From Tabrizicola_A sp964393035 (GTDB taxonomy: Bacteria; Pseudomonadota; Alphaproteobacteria; Rhodobacterales; Rhodobacteraceae), in assembly GCA_964393035.1 (NCBI GenBank), contig CAYMRX010000005.1:124001-188000 (forward strand): a stretch of DNA of 64,000 bases. Direction: 5' to 3'. Shown here one piece after another: positions 59,315 to 64,000 of this stretch. Below the pieces are notes generated by a model. The model did no database searches. It was not told the origin of the DNA and was given only the letters and a program-made list of their open reading frames with translations. Positions within the stretch are counted from its first letter, which is position 1. Each line of letters opens with the position of its first letter. The position numbers and the translations under genes are program-made.

Positions 59315-60190
59315 GTGCGGCGGCTGGCCCTTTGCTTTGCCCTCTGCCTGACCGGGCAGGGCGCTTGGGCCGAGCCCCCGGCCATTTCTCCGCGCCCGAT
59401 GCCGCGTGCGCTGGCAGGCATGGCGCCCATGGCGCCGGAAGCTGATCCGGCAACGGCTGCCGCGCCGCTGACGTCCATCCGTCCGATGTCACCGCCTGCA
59501 AGCCGCATGGCCGGGGGGATTCAGGTTCTTGATATGCAACCGTCCGAACCCGGTGAAACCGTCGCGGTCCTGCGGCCCAGACCGCGGCCAGACGGTTTGG
59601 GGGCGGGCGTTGCGGCTTTAACGCCCGAACCTGCACCAGAACAGGCCGCGGCCAAGGGGAAGACCAAAAGGCAGAAGCTGTCGGCCAAAGGCGCCATCTG
59701 TGGCGATCCTGAGATCAAGGGCGAGGTTTTGGCGGCCATCCGGGGCAAGGTCAAAGGTTGCGGGTTGGAGAACCCGGTGCGGGTCACGCAGGTGGCTGGC
59801 ATCCGCCTGAGCGAACCTGCCATTCTCAACTGTGAGACGGCAAAAGCCTTTAAAACATGGGTCAATAAGGGCCTGCGCCCGGTGATGGGCCGGCGCGAGG
59901 TGGTCGAGTTGCGCATCGCGGCCAGCTATGTTTGCCGCCCGCGCAACAACCAAAGAGGGGCCAAGATCAGCGAACACGGGCGTGGCAAGGCTGTCGATGT
60001 GGCGGGCTTTGTCTTTGCCGACGGTACGCAATGGACGGTTGTCAGCGATTACAATCGACACATGCGCAAGGCCCACAAAGCGGCCTGCGGTATCTTCGGC
60101 ACCACGCTTGGCCCCGGCTCGGACGGTTATCACGAGGACCATCTGCATTTCGACACCGCCAGCGATCGCAGCGGGCCTTATTGCAAGTGA
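59315..60190 (+). CDS. extensin-like family protein
   Basis: A 291-residue exported protein. It starts at a GTG at 59315 with a signal peptide (MRRLALCFALCLTGQGAWAE). A Pro/Ala-rich low-complexity stretch to about residue 120 is followed by the extensin-like C-terminal domain: 'GAICGDPEIKGEVLAAIRGKVKGCGLENPVRVTQVAGIRLSEPAILNCETAKAFKTWV' (in pieces), 'ISEHGRGKAVDVAGFVF', 'HEDHLHFDTASDR'. The His/Asp pattern is like D-Ala-D-Ala carboxypeptidase/VanY folds, suggesting envelope hydrolase activity. It follows tyrA by 5 bp. Confidence 0.86.
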   Translation: MRRLALCFALCLTGQGAWAEPPAISPRPMPRALAGMAPMAPEADPATAAAPLTSIRPMSPPASRMAGGIQVLDMQPSEPGETVAVLRPRPRPDGLGAGVAALTPEPAPEQAAAKGKTKRQKLSAKGAICGDPEIKGEVLAAIRGKVKGCGLENPVRVTQVAGIRLSEPAILNCETAKAFKTWVNKGLRPVMGRREVVELRIAASYVCRPRNNQRGAKISEHGRGKAVDVAGFVFADGTQWTVVSDYNRHMRKAHKAACGIFGTTLGPGSDGYHEDHLHFDTASDRSGPYCK

Positions 60191-60215
60191 TCAGGCCCAA
60201 GCCTTAAGCCTTTTG

Positions 60216-60236
60216 AGCCTCAAGCCTCAAGCCTCA
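60216..60236. repeat. tandem heptamer (AGCCTCA)x3
   Basis: Three exact AGCCTCA units at 60216-60236, with related AAGCC/GCCTT units just before. The array contains the reverse-strand stop codon of the inositol monophosphatase gene (60234), so slippage there could alter its C-terminus. Confidence 0.7.
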
Positions 60237-61025
60237 AGCGTTGCGGATGATCTTGGCAAAGCCTTCGAACAAGGGCTCGTTGGCGCACAGGATGGCGCCG
60301 CGGTCCAGAATGTCATCGCCTTCGCGGACCGGGCCAACCATGCCACCGGCTTCCTTGGCCAAGAGCAGCCCCGCCGCAATGTCCCAAGGCTGCAACTCGC
60401 GTTCCCAATAGCCATCGTAACGGCCCGCGGCGACGTAGGCCAGATCCAGCGAGGCAGCCCCCCAGCGCCGCACGCCGGCACAGGCCGGCATCAGCCGGGC
60501 CAGATCGGCCAGCGTGGCGGGCAGGGTTTTCTTGGCGCCAAAGGGCACGCCGGTGGCAAACACCGCTTCGGACATCGAGCGGCGGCCCGAGACGCGCAGG
60601 CGGCGGTTGTCATTCAGCCAGGCGCCGGCACCTTTTTCGGCCCAGAACATCTCATCCTTGGCCGGATCATAGACCACGGCCGAGACGATCTCGCCCTTGT
60701 GTTCCAGCGCAATCGAAATCGCCCAATGCGGCATGCCGTGCAGGAAATTCGTGGTGCCATCCAAAGGATCGACAATCCAGCGCCGGGTCGGGTCGGCCCC
60801 GTCCTCGCCACCGGTTTCCTCGCCCAGCCAGCCATAGGTCGGCCGCGCGCCCATCAATTCTTCCTTGATGAGGCGCTCCGCCTCGCGGTCGGCTTTCGAC
60901 ACGAAATCGCCCGGACCCTTGGTGGAGACCTGAAGGTTTTCCACCTCGCGGAAGTCCTTGACCAAGGATTTGCCAGCGCGTCGCGCGGCCTTGATCATCA
61001 GGTTGAGGTTGGCACTGCCCTGCAT
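60234..61025 (-). CDS. inositol monophosphatase family protein
   Basis: A 263-residue phosphatase from the ATG at 61025 (MQGSANLNLMIKAAR). Metal-site motifs are 'GWLGEETGGEDG' (about 66-77), 'RWIVDPLDGTTNFLHGMPHWAISIAL' (82-107) and 'WDIAAGLLLAKEAGG' near the C-terminus, as in SuhB/CysQ relatives. It dephosphorylates myo-inositol-1-phosphate and related sugars; SuhB types also act in rRNA antitermination. A longer upstream reading of 102 codons overlaps the GTATTT repeat and is rejected. It ends within a heptamer repeat. Confidence 0.93.
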   Translation of the reverse strand: MQGSANLNLMIKAARRAGKSLVKDFREVENLQVSTKGPGDFVSKADREAERLIKEELMGARPTYGWLGEETGGEDGADPTRRWIVDPLDGTTNFLHGMPHWAISIALEHKGEIVSAVVYDPAKDEMFWAEKGAGAWLNDNRRLRVSGRRSMSEAVFATGVPFGAKKTLPATLADLARLMPACAGVRRWGAASLDLAYVAAGRYDGYWERELQPWDIAAGLLLAKEAGGMVGPVREGDDILDRGAILCANEPLFEGFAKIIRNA

Positions 61026-61115
61026 GGCACATCTCCGGTCCGGTTCAAGGGACGGGCGATACACCGAAAGGGCGCAAAGGGAAAGGGGGGCGCTGGGGGA
61101 GGGCGGCGAGAAGAT

Positions 61116-61138
61116 GAGTATTTGGAAAGGCGCAAGCC
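61116..61138 (+). repeat. GTATTT repeat, copy E
   Basis: GAGTATTTGGAAAGGCGCAA at 61116-61135, 18 of 20 bases equal to the copy A left arm. It lies in the gap between the monophosphatase and metR. Confidence 0.65.
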
Positions 61139-61156
61139 CTTGGGCCGGATCTTTGG

Positions 61157-62062
61157 TTACCCGCGCTGCAACTTGACCGGTTCCGACCGCCCCAGACGCA
61201 CGAAATGCGCCATATGGGGGCGGGAGGCGTCGTCTTCGCGCAGGCAGGCGTAAAGGCGGCGGGTGACATTGCCGGGGGCCAAGGGTCTTGTGATGTAATC
61301 GGGATTGCCCTTCACGTCGCGGATCACCCAATCGGGCAGCACGCCGACGCCGCGGTTGGACCCGATCAGCATCAGGATGACGGCGGTCAATTCGACATGG
61401 CGGTGTGCTGCGGGTTCCACGCGGGCGGGGGTCAGAAGATCGGTGAAGACATCCAGCTTGTCGCGCCCCACCGGGTAGGTGATGAGGGTCTGGTCGCGCA
61501 GATCCTCGGCCGCGATCATCGCTTTCGCGGCCAAGGGGTTTTGTGACGAGGCGACAAAGGTCGGGGCATAGTCGAACAAGGGCTGCGCCACGACGCCGGG
61601 CAGGGGTTCGGGGTTGGACGAGATCACCAGATCCACCTCCTCGCGCGCAAGGGCCGGGAAGGGTTCAAAGGCCAGCCCCGCGCGGATGTCGACATCCACC
61701 TCGGGCCAGGCGTGGCGAAAGAGTTCCAGCACCGGAAACAGCCAGTCGAAACAGGCGTGGCATTGAATGGCGATGTGCAGACGGCCCGTCTTGCCCGAGC
61801 GCAGCGCGCGGAATTCCTCCTCCAGCGCCGCAACTTCCGGCAAGATGCGTTCGGCGGCGCGCAACATGCGCAGGCCCGCCGCCGACAGCCGCATGGGTTT
61901 GGAGCGGCGGACGAACAGTTCCATCCCGGCCTGATCCTCCAGCCCCGCGATCTGATGCGACAGCGCCGATTGCGTCATGTTCAGCATCTCGGCCGCGCGG
62001 GCCAAGCCCCCCGCCTGATGGATGGCGCGCAAGGATCGCAGGTGGCGCAACTCGATATACAT
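61157..62062 (-). CDS. metR: LysR family regulator, MetR-type
   Basis: A 301-residue LysR protein from the ATG at 62062 (MYIELRHLRSLRAIHQAG). The winged HTH is 'LRAIHQAGGLARAAEMLNMTQSALSHQIAGLEDQAGMELFVRRSKPMRLSAAGL' (in pieces); the C-terminal co-factor domain runs from about residue 90. It diverges from metF and the length and N-terminus fit MetR, which activates methionine-pathway genes with homocysteine as co-inducer. A palindrome in the gap is its likely site. Confidence 0.88.
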   Translation of the reverse strand: MYIELRHLRSLRAIHQAGGLARAAEMLNMTQSALSHQIAGLEDQAGMELFVRRSKPMRLSAAGLRMLRAAERILPEVAALEEEFRALRSGKTGRLHIAIQCHACFDWLFPVLELFRHAWPEVDVDIRAGLAFEPFPALAREEVDLVISSNPEPLPGVVAQPLFDYAPTFVASSQNPLAAKAMIAAEDLRDQTLITYPVGRDKLDVFTDLLTPARVEPAAHRHVELTAVILMLIGSNRGVGVLPDWVIRDVKGNPDYITRPLAPGNVTRRLYACLREDDASRPHMAHFVRLGRSEPVKLQRG

Positions 62063-62072
62063 GCGGTCAACC

Positions 62073-62096
62073 TCATAATGATCGTGAATATTATGA
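62073..62096. promoter_or_regulatory. palindromic operator between metR and metF
   Basis: TCATAAT (62073-62079) and ATTATGA (62090-62096) form a perfect 7-bp palindrome with 10-bp spacing, immediately upstream of the metR ATG and about 60 bp from metF. The T-N11-A type layout fits a LysR operator, so MetR autoregulation and metF activation are likely. Confidence 0.6.
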
Positions 62097-62153
62097 ATTG
62101 GAGTCACATTGTCGAGTCTGGCACAAAGGGGCAAGTGAAAAGGAGACGACCCC

Positions 62154-63020
62154 ATGACCAGCCCCCGCATTTCGTTCGAGTTCTTCCCGCCGCAATCGCT
62201 GGACGCCTCGTTCAAGCTCTTTGAGACGGTGCAGGCGCTGGCGCCGATGGGGCCGGAATTCGTCAGCGTGACCTATGGCGCGGGTGGCACGACGCGTAAG
62301 CTGACCCATGACGCGGTGGGAACCATCCACCGCAATTACGGGCTGAACGTCGCGGCGCATCTGACCTGCGTCGAGGCGTCAAAGGCTGAAACGCTGGAGA
62401 TTGCCGACGCCTATCATGCGGCAGGCGTGCGGCGGATCGTGGCCCTGCGCGGTGACGCGCCGAACGGGGCCGCGCGATTTGCCCCGCATAAAGACGGTTT
62501 TGCCCATTCGGCGGATCTTGTGGCGGCGCTGGCAAAAACCGGCAAGTTTGAAATCGCTGTCGGGGCTTACCCCGAGCCGCACCCCGACGCCGCCGATCCC
62601 ACGGCGGATGTGCGCTGGCTGAAGCGCAAGGTGGATGCGGGGGCGGCAAAGGCCATCACCCAGTTCTTCTTTGATGCCGACACCTTCTTTCGCTTCCGTG
62701 ACGATTGCGTGGCGGCGGGCATTCATGTGCCGATCATCCCCGGCATCCTGCCCATTCAAAGCTGGGAAGGCGCCAAGCGCTTTGCCGCGCGGTGCGGCAC
62801 GCAGGTGCCTGTCAAGCTGGACGAGGCATTTACCACCGCGGTGCGGGATGGGCGCGAGGCGTTGCTCGCCTTGGCGCAATGCACGGCACTTTGTGACCGG
62901 CTGATCGCGGGCGGGGTGGAGGATTTGCACTTCTACACGCTGAACCGCCCGAACCTGACGCGGGAAGTGGTGCGTGCCTTGGGCGTCACCCCGCAGGTTC
63001 AACTGGAAAAGGTCGCCTGA
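62154..63020 (+). CDS. metF: methylenetetrahydrofolate reductase
   Basis: A 288-residue TIM-barrel flavoprotein reducing 5,10-methylene-THF to 5-methyl-THF for methionine synthesis. 'RISFEFFPPQSLDASFKLFETVQAL' (5-29, in pieces), 'FVSVTYGAGGTTR', 'HLTCVEASKAE', 'ALRGDAP' and 'AAKAITQFFFDADTFFRFRDDCVAAGIHVPIIPGILPI' are the MetF signatures. AAAGGAGA precedes the ATG. It diverges from metR, its presumed activator. A strong terminator follows. Confidence 0.97.
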   Translation: MTSPRISFEFFPPQSLDASFKLFETVQALAPMGPEFVSVTYGAGGTTRKLTHDAVGTIHRNYGLNVAAHLTCVEASKAETLEIADAYHAAGVRRIVALRGDAPNGAARFAPHKDGFAHSADLVAALAKTGKFEIAVGAYPEPHPDAADPTADVRWLKRKVDAGAAKAITQFFFDADTFFRFRDDCVAAGIHVPIIPGILPIQSWEGAKRFAARCGTQVPVKLDEAFTTAVRDGREALLALAQCTALCDRLIAGGVEDLHFYTLNRPNLTREVVRALGVTPQVQLEKVA

Positions 63021-63088
63021 GGCTGATCCTCGTCGACCCGGCTGGTCTCCCTGCCGGGCGGTCCCCCCCAAGGTGCGCGGCCTGACTT

Positions 63089-63132
63089 CGCCCTCCGACC
63101 GGCTTCCCTGACCGGTTCGGGGGGCGTTTTTC
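63089..63132 (+). terminator. terminator of metF
   Basis: CGCCCTCCGACCGG (63089-63102) folds onto CCGGTTCGGGGGGCG (63112-63126) with one bulge, followed by TTTTTC. It is about 70 bp after the stop codon. A related GC-rich hairpin (CCGG/GCCGGG around 63036-63062) precedes it. Confidence 0.85.
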
Positions 63133-63220
63133 TGTGTGCCTGCCCCCGCGCGGGAGCGGGGCTTTGCGCTTTGGTTCGGATCGGCTAAGGTCCAGGGCAA
63201 TCTGCAAAGGAAGCGACCCC

Positions 63221-63658
63221 GTGGCAAAGCCGATATATGTTCTGAATGGCCCGAACCTGAACCTTCTGGGGCTGCGGCAGCCGGAAATCTATGGGCACGA
63301 GACCTTGGCGGATGTCGAGGCGGCACTGGGCGCATTGGCGGGCGATCTGGGGGTCGCGCTGTTGTGCCGTCAGTCAAACCACGAAGGACAATTGGTGGAT
63401 TGGATCCAGGAGGCGCGGGGCGCTGCGGCGGGGATCATGATCAACCCCGGTGCCTATAGCCATACCTCCGTCGCCATTCTGGATGCGCTGAACGCCTTTG
63501 AAGGCCCGGTGCTGGAGGTGCATATCTCGAACATCCACAAGCGCGAGGCGTTCCGGCATCATTCCTTCGTGTCGTCGCGGGCGGATGGCGTCATCGCGGG
63601 CTTTGGCACCGAGGGATATCTCTTGGCGTTGCGGCGGATGGCCGGGCTTGTGGCCTGA
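63221..63658 (+). CDS. aroQ: 3-dehydroquinate dehydratase, type II
   Basis: A 145-residue dodecameric dehydratase of the shikimate pathway. It starts at a GTG at 63221 (M-A-K-P-I-Y-V) with AAAGGAAG upstream. 'VLNGPNLNLLGLRQPEIYGHETLADVE' has the catalytic Tyr region, 'RQSNHEGQLVDWIQEA', 'GIMINPGAYSHTSVAILDAL' and 'EVHISNIHKREAFRHHSFVSSRADGVIAGFGTEGYLLAL' (in pieces) carry the catalytic Arg/His and substrate residues. Upstream in-frame codons are not family-like. Confidence 0.96.
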   Translation: MAKPIYVLNGPNLNLLGLRQPEIYGHETLADVEAALGALAGDLGVALLCRQSNHEGQLVDWIQEARGAAAGIMINPGAYSHTSVAILDALNAFEGPVLEVHISNIHKREAFRHHSFVSSRADGVIAGFGTEGYLLALRRMAGLVA

Positions 63659-63697
63659 AGCGGGATTTCTGGCGGGGCGGTGCGCGCTCCGCGCGGG

Positions 63698-63720
63698 GGT
63701 ATTTTTGCCAAGATGAAGGG
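63698..63720 (+). repeat. GTATTT repeat, copy F
   Basis: GGGTATTTTTGCCAAGATGA followed by AGGG. It matches the copy A right arm read on the other strand. The AAGATGAAGG part holds the first ATG (63713) of the next reading frame. Confidence 0.7.
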
Positions 63721-64000
63721 CGGGTTCCAACTGCACCCCGAGGCGCGGGTGTTCGATGCTGCGGGGCCGGTGGCCTTTTGCGCGGGCGCCGGGGGGGTAT
63801 TGGACGAACAGCCGACGGCGCAGACTTTGGCCGGGGCCTTTGGGGGGGCATTTCGGATTGGCGGCGCGAGCCAGCTTGAGGCGGGCGAGGGGTGTTTTGA
63901 GACGTTGACCTCCGGCTCATCCGGGGTGGCGCGGCGAATTGTGCGCTCGGTTGCGTCGTGGCAGGCATCTTTTGCAGTGAATGCGGCGCTGTTCGGTATC
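63713..64000 (+). CDS. AMP-binding (ANL superfamily) ligase, N-terminal fragment
   Basis: The frame from the ATG at 63713 is open to the right edge (96 codons) and is cut by the window. 'GPVAFCAGAGGVLDEQPTAQTLAGAFGGAFRIGGASQLEAGEG' precedes 'FETLTSGSSGVARRIVRSVASW' (in pieces), where T-S-G-S-S-G is the P-loop of ANL adenylating enzymes such as acyl-CoA synthetases and o-succinylbenzoate-CoA ligase. The substrate is unknown. The start codon lies inside a GTATTT repeat and has no good ribosome site, so the true start may be a downstream codon. Confidence 0.6.
   Translation, partial: MKGGFQLHPEARVFDAAGPVAFCAGAGGVLDEQPTAQTLAGAFGGAFRIGGASQLEAGEGCFETLTSGSSGVARRIVRSVASWQASFAVNAALFGI

Noticed and set aside
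3022..63720. CRISPR array from the GTATTT repeats
   Set aside because: Copies are kilobases apart, not regularly spaced, and there are no cas genes.

Overview
The window is a GC-rich, gene-dense bacterial chromosome segment. Protein sequences and gene order point to an alphaproteobacterium of the Rhodobacterales (Rhodobacteraceae/Paracoccaceae type). Lineage-typical signs are the lgt-midA-pgeF run with ubiK diverging from it, hsp20 followed by a DUF1150 gene, a short ProRS next to lolCD, the fused sulfate adenylyltransferase/APS kinase, trxB diverging from an Lrp gene, Hint-domain proteins, and an elongator tRNA-Met. No phage, integrase, transposase, CRISPR array, rRNA or plasmid replication gene was seen. 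This is mostly housekeeping chromosome with small accessory inserts.

Layout. 1-8.1 kb: a partial TraB/GumN gene, groES-groL under a perfect CIRCE operator, a GNAT gene, a NUDIX/GreB-like/GNAT operon, an alpha/beta hydrolase, purE-purK, a small DUF465 gene and hsp20-DUF1150. 8.1-16 kb: fused Sat/CysC, trxB/lrp, a 49-residue basic protein with its own terminator, pgeF-midA-lgt, ubiK and a PRC-barrel protein. 16-23.7 kb: rimO, a tightly overlapped PepSY/cytochrome b/membrane-anchored HTH operon, proS, an AT-richer inserted YbjQ-like gene, lolC-lolD and a cytochrome c. 23.7-32.5 kb: nnrU, glpR diverging from glpD-glpK with candidate operators, a three-subunit molybdenum hydroxylase ending in a MoaD/ThiS-like diglycine protein, and tRNA-Met.

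32.5-45.5 kb: a MITE-like inverted-repeat element, an orphan hydantoinase A-like gene, an MFS transporter, rplY, an inserted glycosyltransferase/hydrolase pair, pth, a serine hydrolase, a small secreted Cys protein, a copper pair (DUF2946-like plus PCu(A)C), a Hint protein, rpmB and rpoN. 45.6-50.6 kb: an NADH-dehydrogenase-like/SelD fusion facing mnmH (selenium to 2-selenouridine), then rpe-gph. 50.6-64 kb: idi, an HDAC-like deacetylase, an LpxR-like outer-membrane protein, a second Hint protein, rpsD with a possibly structured leader, homospermidine synthase, hisC-tyrA, an extensin-like protein, an inositol monophosphatase, metR/metF with a palindromic operator, aroQ and the start of an AMP-binding ligase.

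System-level points. (i) Selenophosphate synthesis and tRNA 2-selenouridine formation sit end to end, with no selA, selB or tRNA-Sec in the window. (ii) Glycerol-3-phosphate catabolism has its own regulator but no glpF here. (iii) A family of short GTATTT-core repeats sits in several intergenic gaps, and one inverted pair bounds a 212-bp element. (iv) The least-explained modules are the PepSY/cytochrome b/HTH operon, the molybdenum hydroxylase plus diglycine protein, the two Hint proteins and the rpsD leader. All coordinates come from reading the sequence; functions rest on family recognition without database searches.
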